Below, piece after piece: positions 17,100 through 25,022 of a stretch of DNA of 64,000 nt (positions are counted from its first letter, which is position 1; each line of letters begins with the position of its first letter). Below the pieces are notes generated by a model. That model ran no database searches, was not told the origin of the DNA, and was given only the letters and a program-made list of their open reading frames with translations. The stretch is from Candidatus Brevundimonas colombiensis (GTDB taxonomy: Bacteria > Pseudomonadota > Alphaproteobacteria > Caulobacterales > Caulobacteraceae). The stretch covers positions 558,001 through 622,000 of the forward strand of contig CP119326.1 in assembly GCA_029202665.1 (NCBI GenBank). The letters are read 5' to 3'. The position numbers and the translations under genes are program-made.

Positions 17100-18248
17100 A
17101 TGCCCAAGGCCCACCTGACCCAAGCCTTCGTCGCCAACGCCGGCTGCGAGGTCGGAAAGAAGAAGACGGATTGGTACGACACAACCATCACCGGCTTCGT
17201 GCTGGAGTGCCGCTCTACTGGAGGCAAGACCTACTACCTCCGCTACGTCGATCAGGCCGGTCGTCAGAAGCAGTATAAGATCGGCGGCTCTAACGACGTC
17301 ACCTTCGCCGCAGCTAAGAAGAAGGCTCAACAGCTCCGCTCAGAAGTTGTGATGGGCGGCGATCCCGGCGCGCAAAAGGCTTTGGTCAAGTCCGTCCCCC
17401 TCTACGGCGAACTGGCGGCCATGCACCTAGAGTCCGTCAAGGACCAGAAGTCGTACCCCAGCATCGAGATGTGCATGCGCGTCCACATCGTCCCAAGGTG
17501 GGGGAAGACACGCCTGACGGACATAAACAGCCGGACGGTGGCCCAGTGGCTGACCGAGAAGCGGGCAAAGGGGTTGTCGCCTGCTTCGGTGGAGAAGCTG
17601 AGGGTGCTGCTAGGCCGATCCTTCGTTCTAGGCTCCAGTTGGGACGTGCCGGGTACCGACAAGAATCCAACGCGTGGACTTGGGAAGCGGCTCAACAACG
17701 GCCGCGAACGCTTCCTGTCGGCCGAGGAAGCCGCACGGTTGAGGGAGGCCGTAGCGGCGTCGCAGAACCCACAGCTTCAGCACATCGTCGGCCTGCTTCT
17801 TCTCACAGGAGCACGGCTGCGCGAGTTGCTCGATGCCAGAATCGACCACGTGGACATCGAACGTCGGTCCTGGCTGATCCCAACGAGCAAGACCGGCAAG
17901 CCGCGTCACGTGCCGCTCTCTACGGCCGCCCTGGCCATCATCGAACAATTGCCGCGCTTCAAAGGCTGTCCGTGGCTCGTGCCGAACCCGGAAACCCGCC
18001 TTCCCTTCGTATCGATCAAGCACGGTTGGCAGCGGGCGATAAGGGAGGCCAAGCTGCCGGGTCTTCGCCTTCATGACCTGCGACACTCAGCGGCGTCGTT
18101 CATGGTCAACAGCGGGGTCGATCTCTTCGCCGTTGGCAAAGTGCTGGGCCACGCCAGCTACCAGAGCACCCAGCGGTATTCCCATTTGGCAAATGACACG
18201 CTGCTGAAGGCCGTCGAGGCCGGAGCGGCGAAGCAGGCCGCCTTCTGA
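17100..18248 (+). CDS. tyrosine recombinase / site-specific integrase
   Basis: Integrates and excises the island at tRNA-Thr. From the ATG at 17100 (AAGGAGA 8-14 bp upstream; an earlier ATG at 17061 lacks one) the product is 382 residues. The N-terminal arm-binding domain has DTTITGFVLECRSTGGKTYY. A SAM-like core-binding domain follows at about 100-190. The catalytic domain has R239 (LTGARLREL), K264 in the beta-hairpin, HDLRH (H325, R328), H351 (LGHASYQSTQRYSHL) and nucleophile Y360. The set is complete, so it is predicted active. It lies 2.2 kb from attR and points toward it. Confidence 0.96.
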   Translation: MPKAHLTQAFVANAGCEVGKKKTDWYDTTITGFVLECRSTGGKTYYLRYVDQAGRQKQYKIGGSNDVTFAAAKKKAQQLRSEVVMGGDPGAQKALVKSVPLYGELAAMHLESVKDQKSYPSIEMCMRVHIVPRWGKTRLTDINSRTVAQWLTEKRAKGLSPASVEKLRVLLGRSFVLGSSWDVPGTDKNPTRGLGKRLNNGRERFLSAEEAARLREAVAASQNPQLQHIVGLLLLTGARLRELLDARIDHVDIERRSWLIPTSKTGKPRHVPLSTAALAIIEQLPRFKGCPWLVPNPETRLPFVSIKHGWQRAIREAKLPGLRLHDLRHSAASFMVNSGVDLFAVGKVLGHASYQSTQRYSHLANDTLLKAVEAGAAKQAAF

Positions 18249-18351
18249 ACCACAGCGCTTCATCCGCCTCCTGGCATCACGTCGGGGTGCGGGTGGCGCT
18301 ATTTTTTTGCCCGTCCCTCGATCCGCCGAACCGCCAATCGGCTCTTCAAGT

Positions 18352-18834
18352 TCAGAGCTTAAGCGTGTTCCTCAATGTGGCAACGGCCTCTGAACGTCGG
18401 CCTGTTGACGCTTGGCCTATTATCCCGGGCACGTGGCAGTTTTTATTGAACCACGTCTTCTTGGAATTTCGAACGTCTGGATTTGCGCGAAGCGCCATAC
18501 CGATCATAACAGTCTCAAGCTCGTCAATCTCACGACCAGACTTCTGCGATGATCGGCAGAAATTCCCCCTGACCGGCTCCACTTTCGCAATGAGATGAAT
18601 AGCTGGATAGCCCCGCTTGCGTTGCCCAGCGCTGACATAATGGTTGAGCTTGTGCTCTTGAAAAATCTCCCCGCGGAAACCCAGTTTTGCATTGGTCTTG
18701 CCGACATACCAAGGGGTGTAAGTCTCTCCGTGGCAGGTCGAAAAGACATAAATCCCCACGGCCCGCGGGAGCCCCGGCTCGATCACTTCGATCCCGTCCC
18801 AGAAAGCCTTCAGCGCCACGCCGGTGGCTTCCAT
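18352..18834 (-). CDS. GIY-YIG nuclease-like protein
   Basis: 160 residues. It has GIY at 27-29 (AVGIYVFST), YVG at 43-45 (PWYVGKTNAK), R54 in GFRGEIFQEH, and a helix with acids at E105/E107 (EIDELETVMIGMAL) followed by N118. These are the landmarks of the GIY-YIG catalytic module; the helical position usually holds the metal-binding Glu. No extra DNA-binding domain is present. It lies 50 bp downstream of the putative AbiC gene on the same strand, so the two are probably one operon. Convergent with the integrase. Confidence 0.8.
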   Translation of the reverse strand: MEATGVALKAFWDGIEVIEPGLPRAVGIYVFSTCHGETYTPWYVGKTNAKLGFRGEIFQEHKLNHYVSAGQRKRGYPAIHLIAKVEPVRGNFCRSSQKSGREIDELETVMIGMALRANPDVRNSKKTWFNKNCHVPGIIGQASTGRRSEAVATLRNTLKL

Positions 18835-18884
18835 CTCGGCCCGTGGAGACCAGAAGGGTCCTTAGACTTGGTACTGCATCGGAT

Positions 18885-20126
18885 TCAGCCCTTGGCCTTC
18901 GGAGGTCTAGGTGGGCGAGGGATGCCTGGTGCATCCTCAGATTTCGCAGTAGCCTCGCCGCGAGCTTGGCCGCCAGACTTATGGCGGTCGCGCGTAGGGG
19001 CCGACACCTTGGCCGGTACATCTTCTGGCGGAGATGATGAGCGAAGCTTGGCGATCGGCCCAGACGGGCGGTGACTTGATGCCTTAGCCGACGAGGAAGC
19101 TACGTTTCCTGAAACCGCCACAGTTGGTGATTGTCGAGGAGCCCTCTTGGCTTGCAACTCGCCACCGTCAGTCATGTCACCCTTCACTCGCGGCTTGGCG
19201 AGGCGAAGAACCTCCGCATAGCCGCCCTTGCCGAATACAGCGTCTGGTAACAGCTTCCCATGCTTAGGCTCAATGAGCCGCGCCGGGATGTTGTCGAACA
19301 ACTGGTGCTGCACGGCCAAATCAGCAAATGGCGCACCATACTGTCCGACTGCGCAGTTATAATAAAGCATGAGCAGCTCTTGATTAGACAACTGAGCGCG
19401 CAGAATCGGTATGTATTTTTCGCTATCAACACCTCTGGAGACTAGGCGAATAGTGTTGTAAAGATAGCGAAAATAGTGAGCGAGTTGGGATTGCTCTTCT
19501 TTAAAAACTTCGTCCCAAGCGAAAATCAAGATCCGCCCGTCCTCAGCGTCTGGAAACTGTCTGCGCTTGGCGCGATAGATGCGCGTCAGCCGGCTGTACA
19601 TGACGGCAAAAGCATCGCGCCCGGTGACAATCTGATCCTCCTCGTTTGTATCGACGGTTTTTAGCGAGTTGACGATGTCATTGTGCGTGCCCAACAGATG
19701 ATAGAAGCTGGTTTGATAATTCTGAGACTCGATCGCTGCGTTCTGCGCCGTTAGAGCGGCGGAGGTATCGAGAAACTGAATTCGCGCTTCCTGCTGCTCA
19801 ACACGCTGCAGGTGAAGGGTGTAAAACAATCCGCCGAGAGTCAGAGCAGTCAAAATCGGATTGAGGAAGCCGCCGAAGAAGTCTCCTCTCTGGCCAAGCA
19901 GAGCCATGACCCCATCGTTCGCGGCCGTGTTGAGCAGGTAGATTTGATAAGCGACAAAGCACCCAAGGACGACCGCGCTTCCGACCACCACAAGCCACAA
20001 GCGGGACTTTGGCGGTTCTTTGCGCGCCTCGGTGGTGGTGATCGGCGTCGGGACTGCTGGTGCCTCTGCCGCTACAACTCCCTCGACAGCTGCTGTCGCG
20101 GTAGGTTTCTTGCCATTCAAATACAT
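18885..20126 (-). CDS. putative AbiC-type phage abortive infection membrane protein
   Basis: 413 residues from the ATG at 20126, which has a good GGGGAG ribosome-binding site. The frame is open further upstream to 20267 but lacks one there. TM helices lie at about 43-67 and 84-105, then a coiled coil (LQRVEQQEARIQFLDTSAAL). The cytoplasmic domain has FYHLLGTHNDIVNSL, GRDAFAVMYSRL, HYFRYLYNTIRLV and LRAQLSNQELLMLYYNCAVG. These are the hallmarks of the putative phage abortive infection (putAbiC) family. The last ~90 residues are a basic, Ser/Pro-rich disordered tail. Predicted role: phage-triggered membrane effector or sensor. It is followed by the GIY-YIG gene. Confidence 0.82.
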   Translation of the reverse strand: MYLNGKKPTATAAVEGVVAAEAPAVPTPITTTEARKEPPKSRLWLVVVGSAVVLGCFVAYQIYLLNTAANDGVMALLGQRGDFFGGFLNPILTALTLGGLFYTLHLQRVEQQEARIQFLDTSAALTAQNAAIESQNYQTSFYHLLGTHNDIVNSLKTVDTNEEDQIVTGRDAFAVMYSRLTRIYRAKRRQFPDAEDGRILIFAWDEVFKEEQSQLAHYFRYLYNTIRLVSRGVDSEKYIPILRAQLSNQELLMLYYNCAVGQYGAPFADLAVQHQLFDNIPARLIEPKHGKLLPDAVFGKGGYAEVLRLAKPRVKGDMTDGGELQAKRAPRQSPTVAVSGNVASSSAKASSHRPSGPIAKLRSSSPPEDVPAKVSAPTRDRHKSGGQARGEATAKSEDAPGIPRPPRPPKAKG

Positions 20127-20478
20127 TAGAGCTCCCCTGTGCCCTTCTGTCACAGCACCTGCATTGGACCAAGCGTTCAGTTGGAGGTTGTAGACGAAAT
20201 TGCTTTCGCCGTTCTCTTGGAGGACGTTCGATGGGTGACATAGGCCACCGGAAGCAGCACAAACCAAGTGCGATAGGTGGTACTCACAACGCGGGCTTCG
20301 CAGGTCTGGCGCAGGTCGGAATCTATTGCGTTCCCACGCTAACGATCTTTAACTAGGAAACATCCCATCGACCCCTTCGGGCCAGACTGGGAAGCCTGTG
20401 GGTTGGAAGCTTTCAGCCTGAGCGAAACGGTGCCAGAAGCTAAGCACGCCTTGAGTTTGGTGGGTAAGCTTCCATCGA
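20127..20478. other. 352-bp noncoding end of island with inverted repeat
   Basis: No convincing gene. A 9-bp inverted repeat, TGGAAGCTT (20404-20412) and AAGCTTCCA (20466-20474), ends 4 bp before attR and may bind integrase or an excisionase. The promoter of the AbiC-type gene must lie in the first ~200 bp. Confidence 0.5.
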
Positions 20479-20525
20479 ATTCGTAATGAGGGGGTCAGGT
20501 GTTCGAGTCACCTAAGCGGCACCAC
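20479..20525 (+). repeat. attR: 47-bp copy of tRNA-Thr 3' end
   Basis: Identical to 3879-3925. The 5' half of the tRNA is absent here, so this copy is not a functional tRNA. It marks the right end of the island. Confidence 0.95.
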
Positions 20526-20531
20526 CTTTCT

Positions 20532-20715
20532 ATGGCCCTCTAGCTTTGACGCCCGGCCGGGATAAGCCGGAGGAAGCTCCATTCACGCGATCAGATATCT
20601 CTTTGGCGAGCTGAGATTGCGGGACTGACCCGAAAGCGGTGTCAGACATAAGGCGGTTGAAGATGTCGTCACTGCCATGCGCTGGATGAACAGATCGTCG
20701 TGGGCGTATCGAGTC
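20532..20715 (-). pseudogene. frameshifted C-terminal fragment of a second hsdR
   Basis: The minus strand reads YAHDDLFIQRM, then after a small frameshifting deletion SDDIFNRLMSDTAF and SQLAKEISDRVNGAS. This matches the island HsdR C-terminus in order (LDELFIDRMEG, NDEIFSRVMTDKDF, HLAFEIFRRV, SEGAS). It is bounded by TAG codons, lies 6 bp outside attR and has no upstream gene body. It is best read as the scar of an older, related R-M island inserted at the same tRNA in the same orientation. Confidence 0.72.
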
Positions 20716-20800
20716 TAGGGGGCATCCATCTCATGCGGACGCGCGATTCGGGCGAGGGAATCGCTTCGCGGGATTGCGTGTGCGCGCTAAGACTATCGCC

Positions 20801-22645
20801 ATGACGGACAGCGACACGACGATGGACGGCCCGCCCTGGGAAGAGGACGAGGTCGTAGAGCGGGACGAGAACACCGACGACATGTTCGGCGCGCCTGCTG
20901 CGGCGCCCGAGCCGGTCGCTGAGCCGGTGGTCGCCCCTGTCGTCGCCAAGCCCGTGCAGGCCGAGGGGGAAGCGCCCGCCGACGACGGCGCCGCCTATCA
21001 GGTGCTGGCGCGCAAATATCGCCCGCGCACCTTTGAGGATCTGATCGGCCAGGAGGCGATGGTCAGGACGCTGACCAACGCCTTCGCCACCGGGCGGATC
21101 GCGCACGCCTTCATGCTGACCGGAGTGCGGGGCGTCGGCAAGACGACGACCGCGCGCCTCTTGGCCCGCGCCCTGAACAACGAGACCGATGTCATCGACC
21201 GGCCGTCGCTGGCCCTGACCGCCCACGGCCGGCACGACGCGGCCATCATGGCCGGTCAGCACATGGACGTGATGGAGATGGACGCGGCGTCGCACACCGG
21301 CGTCAACGACATCCGCGATATTCTGGAAAGCGTCCGCTATGCGCCGGTCGAGGCGCGCTACAAGGTCTATGTGCTGGACGAGGTCCATATGCTGTCGACG
21401 CAGGCGTTCAACGCCCTGCTGAAGACGCTGGAGGAGCCGCCGCCCCACGCCAAATTCATCTTCGCCACCACCGAGATCCGCAAGGTGCCGGTGACGATCC
21501 TGAGCCGGTGCCAGAGGTTCGATCTGCGCCGGGTCGAGCCGGAAATCCTGGTCGAGCATCTGGGCCGTATCGCCGACCGCGAGGGCATGAAGATCGAGGC
21601 CGACGCCCTGGCCCTGATCTCGCGCGCCGCCGAGGGATCGGTGCGCGACGGCCTGTCGCTGCTGGATCAGGCCCTGGTCCAGGGCGAGCGCGGCGAGACG
21701 GTGAAGACCGAGACGGTGCGCGACATGCTGGGTCTGGCGGACCGGACCCAGACCATCGCCCTGTTCGAATCGATCATGGCCGGCCGCACGCCCGAGGCGC
21801 TGGAGAGCTTCCGCACGCTTTACGGCTTCGGCGCCGATCCGGTGCAGGTGACCAACGACCTGCTGGAACATTGCCACGCCGCTTCGGTCGCCAAGATGCT
21901 GGGGCCGAACGCGACGCGCCTGCCCAATGATCAGGCGCAGAAGCTGGCGGCCCTGGGCGCGGCCATTCCGGCGGCGACCCTGTCGCGGACCTGGCAGATG
22001 CTGCTGAAGGCGCTGGACGAGGTGCGGCGCGCGCCCAATCCGGCCGATGCGGTCGAGATGGCCATCGTGCGACTGGCCTATGCCGCCGATCTGCCGGGGC
22101 CGGAAGAGGCGCTGAAGCGGCTGCAATCGGGCGAACCGATGGGCGGTGGATCTGCGCCGCGTGGAGGCGGCGGCGGCGGCGGAACCTCCGCACAACTGGC
22201 GGCCCGGCCGGTGATGGCCCCGGCCCTGCCCGATCCGCAAAGCTTCGAACAGGTCGTGGCCCTGATCGGTGAAAAGCGCGAGGTCGGGCTGCAGATGGAT
22301 GTTGAGCGGTTCGTGAAGCCCGTCTCGTTCAAGCCCGGCGCCATCGTCTATGAGAGCGTTCAGGGCGCGCCGGTCGAACTGGCGCGCAAACTAGCCGCGA
22401 GGCTGCGCGAATGGACCGGCCGCACCTGGCTGATCGCCGCCAATGGTCAGGGCGGCGCCGAGACGGTGATCGAGCTTCAGAAGAAGGCCCGCATCGCCGA
22501 GCGCGCCGAGGTCGAGGCCAATCCCTTCGTCCAGGCCGTCCTGCTGGCCTTCCCCGGCGCCAAGCTGGGCGAGATCCGCACCATCGCCCCGACCGTCGTC
22601 ACTCCCGAAATCCCCGACGCGTCCGAGGACGACGACGAGGATTAG
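20801..22645 (+). CDS. dnaX: DNA polymerase III subunit gamma/tau
   Basis: Clamp-loader ATPase of the replisome. From ATG 20801 the product is 614 residues; an earlier in-frame ATG at 20774 is less likely. An acidic, Ala/Pro/Val-rich ~60-residue N-terminal extension precedes YRPRTFEDLIGQ. Walker A is GVRGVGKTT (108-116), followed by VLDEVHMLSTQAFNALLKTLEEPP, the SRC sensor loop (ILSRCQRFDLRR), domain III and a glycine-rich linker (PRGGGGGGGT) before the C-terminal tau part. The usual four-cysteine zinc module after Walker A is missing: residues 125-155 contain no cysteine. Confidence 0.95.
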   Translation: MTDSDTTMDGPPWEEDEVVERDENTDDMFGAPAAAPEPVAEPVVAPVVAKPVQAEGEAPADDGAAYQVLARKYRPRTFEDLIGQEAMVRTLTNAFATGRIAHAFMLTGVRGVGKTTTARLLARALNNETDVIDRPSLALTAHGRHDAAIMAGQHMDVMEMDAASHTGVNDIRDILESVRYAPVEARYKVYVLDEVHMLSTQAFNALLKTLEEPPPHAKFIFATTEIRKVPVTILSRCQRFDLRRVEPEILVEHLGRIADREGMKIEADALALISRAAEGSVRDGLSLLDQALVQGERGETVKTETVRDMLGLADRTQTIALFESIMAGRTPEALESFRTLYGFGADPVQVTNDLLEHCHAASVAKMLGPNATRLPNDQAQKLAALGAAIPAATLSRTWQMLLKALDEVRRAPNPADAVEMAIVRLAYAADLPGPEEALKRLQSGEPMGGGSAPRGGGGGGGTSAQLAARPVMAPALPDPQSFEQVVALIGEKREVGLQMDVERFVKPVSFKPGAIVYESVQGAPVELARKLAARLREWTGRTWLIAANGQGGAETVIELQKKARIAERAEVEANPFVQAVLLAFPGAKLGEIRTIAPTVVTPEIPDASEDDDED

Positions 22646-22658
22646 ATGGGTCGGCGCC

Positions 22659-22788
22659 CGTCATTCCGGGGCTGAGCGCAGCGAAGAAGCCGGAACCCAG
22701 GGGCCGCAGGCGCTGTGGTGAAGGTATCCGACGCCGGCTGCACGCCTCCTGGATTCCGGGTTCGTCCTTCGGACGCCCCGGAAGGACG
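22659..22788. repeat. intergenic imperfect palindrome (REP-like)
   Basis: CGTCATTCCGGGG at 22659-22671 is complementary to CCCCGGAAGGACG at 22776-22788. CCGGAACCCAGG (22690 onward) pairs with CCTGGATTCCGG inside. It forms a long nested hairpin after dnaX. This sequence style is commonly dispersed in Caulobacteraceae intergenic regions, and no coding is seen. Confidence 0.65.
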
Positions 22789-22823
22789 AGCTGGGCGGTC
22801 GCCAAACCGTATGACGATCGCCC

Positions 22824-23378
22824 CTACCGGGGCGCGCGTTTGGCCAGGATGCGTTGCAGGGTGCGGCGATGCATGCCCAGGCGACGGGCGGTTTCCGAGA
22901 CATTGTGGTCGCACAGTTCGTAGACGCGCTGAATATGCTCCCAGCGGACGCGGTCGGCGCTCATGGGGTTTTCAGGCGGCTCGGGGATCTCGCCGGTCGC
23001 CAGCAGGGCCTTGACCACGTCGTCGGCGTCGGCGGGCTTTGACAGATAGTCGACGGCGCCGGCCTTGACCGCCGCGACCGCCGTGGCGATGGCGCCATAG
23101 CCGGTCAGCATGACGATGCGGGCGTCCTGACGCTTTTCGCGCACCGCCTCGACGATCTTCAGGCCGTTGCCGTCCTCCAGCCGCATGTCCAGGACGGCGA
23201 AGGCCGGGGCCTTGTCGCGCAGCAACTGGGTCGCCTCGGCGACGGATTCGGCGGTCGTCACCTGAAAGCCGCGCGCCTCCAGCGCCCGTCCCATGCGGGT
23301 GCGTAGCGCCTGATCGTCGTCCAGCAGCAACAGGGACCTGTCGGGCAGGGCGGCGATGCGGGTTTCGAGTTCGGACAT
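22824..23378 (-). CDS. regA: RegA/PrrA/ActR-family response regulator
   Basis: Global redox response regulator. 184 residues: a receiver domain (LLLLDDDQALRTRMG; phospho-acceptor Asp in FAVLDMRLEDGNGLK; Thr in VMLTGYGAIATAV; Lys in YLSKPADADDVV), a short linker, and a Fis-type HTH (ELCDHNVSETARRLGMHRRTLQRIL). The lone Fis-type DNA-binding domain without an AAA+ module is the RegA hallmark. It lies downstream of the cognate kinase gene on the same strand, 91 bp apart. Confidence 0.92.
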   Translation of the reverse strand: MSELETRIAALPDRSLLLLDDDQALRTRMGRALEARGFQVTTAESVAEATQLLRDKAPAFAVLDMRLEDGNGLKIVEAVREKRQDARIVMLTGYGAIATAVAAVKAGAVDYLSKPADADDVVKALLATGEIPEPPENPMSADRVRWEHIQRVYELCDHNVSETARRLGMHRRTLQRILAKRAPR

Positions 23379-23469
23379 TGTCTTGGTTTCTCCTGCCCCT
23401 TCAAGTCGGGAGCGGTAGCGCGCGGGTCAAGGCCGAGGTTCCGCCTGCGACGCTTCGACCCAGCGGCGT

Positions 23470-24978
23470 TCAGGCCGCGACCTCAAGCGCGGGCCGGGCC
23501 CAGCGCACGGCGACGCGGGCGCCGCGCGGGACGGCCTTGGCTTCGGGCGCTGCGCCCGGCTGGGGCAGGCCCTGGCCGACGCTGACCGATCCCCCGGTGC
23601 GCTCCAACAGGGTGCGGGCGATGAAGAAGCCCAGCCCCATGCCGCCCTGGCTGGGGGCGATGGGGGCGTCGGCCGCTCCAGCGACGGGCGCCCGCCTCTT
23701 GGTCGGGCGGGTCGCAGCGGCGATCTGGGCGGCCAGGGCCTGGCGCGCCTTGCCCTGGGGGCGGCTGGTCACATAGGGCTCGCCCAGGCGGGGCAAGATA
23801 TCGCTGGAAAAGCCCGGCCCGTCGTCCAGGATGTCGATCTCGATCCAGCCGGCGTCCACCACCGCCTGGACCCGCACGGTGGCGGCGGCGAAGTCGGCGG
23901 CGTTCTCGACCAGGGTGGACAGGCCGTGGATCACCTCGGGCAGGCGACGCACGCGCGGGGCGGGCTGGCCGGGCGGGGTCCTGACCAGGACGTCGAAGGC
24001 CAGGTCGAAGCCCCGGTGCGGCTCGACCACCTCTTCCAGCAGGGCCTTCAGCGACACGTCGGCATAGAGGGCGTCGTCGCCCTCGGGCTGTTGCGACAGC
24101 TGGGTCAGGATGCCCCGGCAGCGTTCGGCCTGTTGCAGGATCAGAGCCGCATCCTCGGCGGCGTCGCTGTCGGGGGCCGAGGCGCGCTGCAGCTCCTTGG
24201 CCACGACCTGGATGGTGGCCAGCGGCGTGCCCAGTTCGTGCGCCGCCGCCGCCGCGAGGCCGCCCAGCGCCGCCAGCCGCTGCTCGCGTTGCAGCACATC
24301 CTGGGTCGTGGCCAGGGCCAGCTCCAGCTTCTCGGCATCCGCCGCCACCCGCCAGGCGTAGCCCGCGGTGAACACCACCCCCGTCACCAGGGCCATGGCC
24401 ATGCCAAGGCGATAGAGCAGCGGCAGGTGGAAATCCTCATAGGGGCGCCACGGCAGCGGCTCGGACCAGAAGAACAGGATGCCGACCGCCAACAGGGCCA
24501 GCACGCCCAGCATCAGGGCCTGGCGCGCCGGCAGGGCCGCCGCCGCGATGGTCACCGGCGCCACCAGCAACAGGCAGAAGGGGTTCTCCAACCCGCCGGT
24601 CAGGGCCAGCAGCACGCCGAGCTGGAAGATGTCGAAGCCCAGATGGATCGCGGTCTGTTTGCCGTCGGGCAGGCTGGACTCCAGCCGGCGCACCCGCGCC
24701 ATGGCGCCCAGGTTCACCGCCGCGCTGACCGCGATCACGATCAGGCAGGGCCACAGCGGCAGGGGAAAATGCAGGCCCTGATGGGCCGTCAGGATCGCCG
24801 CGCTCTGACCCAGGATGGTCAGCCAGCGCAGCACGATCAGCGTCCTGAGCGAAAATCCCCGCCCTCGTCGCGGCGCGTCGCGCCAGCCGTCCAGCGGACC
24901 AGGCGGCGCGGCATGGGGCGCCGGACCAGGGGAAGATGGCGCGCCATGCGGCGCAATGCGGGCTTCTGTCGAGGTCAC
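23470..24978 (-). CDS. regB: RegB/PrrB/ActS-family redox sensor histidine kinase
   Basis: 502 residues. Six hydrophobic segments in the N-terminal half form the membrane sensor. The H-box HELGTPLATIQVVAKEL is followed by AERCRGILTQLSQQ, which holds the redox-active cysteine position known from RegB. The N-box (LVENAADFAAATV) and G-box (ILDDGPGFSS, then GGMGLGFFIA) are present, with a proline/alanine-rich insert between the G motifs. It controls respiratory and redox genes through RegA. It is divergent, by only 44 bp, from a SCO gene, an arrangement conserved in alphaproteobacteria. Confidence 0.93.
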   Translation of the reverse strand: MTSTEARIAPHGAPSSPGPAPHAAPPGPLDGWRDAPRRGRGFSLRTLIVLRWLTILGQSAAILTAHQGLHFPLPLWPCLIVIAVSAAVNLGAMARVRRLESSLPDGKQTAIHLGFDIFQLGVLLALTGGLENPFCLLLVAPVTIAAAALPARQALMLGVLALLAVGILFFWSEPLPWRPYEDFHLPLLYRLGMAMALVTGVVFTAGYAWRVAADAEKLELALATTQDVLQREQRLAALGGLAAAAAHELGTPLATIQVVAKELQRASAPDSDAAEDAALILQQAERCRGILTQLSQQPEGDDALYADVSLKALLEEVVEPHRGFDLAFDVLVRTPPGQPAPRVRRLPEVIHGLSTLVENAADFAAATVRVQAVVDAGWIEIDILDDGPGFSSDILPRLGEPYVTSRPQGKARQALAAQIAAATRPTKRRAPVAGAADAPIAPSQGGMGLGFFIARTLLERTGGSVSVGQGLPQPGAAPEAKAVPRGARVAVRWARPALEVAA

Positions 24979-25022
24979 GCGACTTCTATAGACCGACCAG
25001 AGCCATTTCGTGAGAGGTCGTC

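Larger units (their letters stand above)
3879..20525. mobile_element. 16.6-kb integrative defence island in tRNA-Thr
   Basis: Bounded by 47-bp direct repeats of the tRNA-Thr 3' end. It contains a tyrosine integrase and a VapE-family P-loop protein. The cargo is a type I R-M operon with an extra nuclease-like gene, a NucS-like/DUF5655 gene, an XRE regulator, a small membrane/lipoprotein pair, a pair of paralogues of unknown function, and a putative AbiC plus GIY-YIG unit. No capsid, terminase, portal, relaxase or T4SS genes are seen. Several stretches, especially 18.3-20.5 kb, are visibly more AT-rich than the flanking core. Integrase plus replication protein without structural genes is typical of phage satellites and some integrative elements; which of these it is remains inference. 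Confidence 0.93.

Noticed and set aside
3879..20525. Complete prophage
   Set aside because: No terminase, portal, capsid, tail, holin or lysin genes are present; only an integrase and a VapE-type protein.
20774..20800. N-terminal extension of dnaX from an earlier ATG
   Set aside because: The nine extra residues are unlike the family and the later ATG begins the acidic N-terminal region naturally; the call does not depend on it.
20641..20800. SRP RNA or another small RNA gene near dnaX
   Set aside because: The conserved GGAAGGAAGCA-type SRP loop is not present; the region is explained by the hsdR fragment and the dnaX leader.
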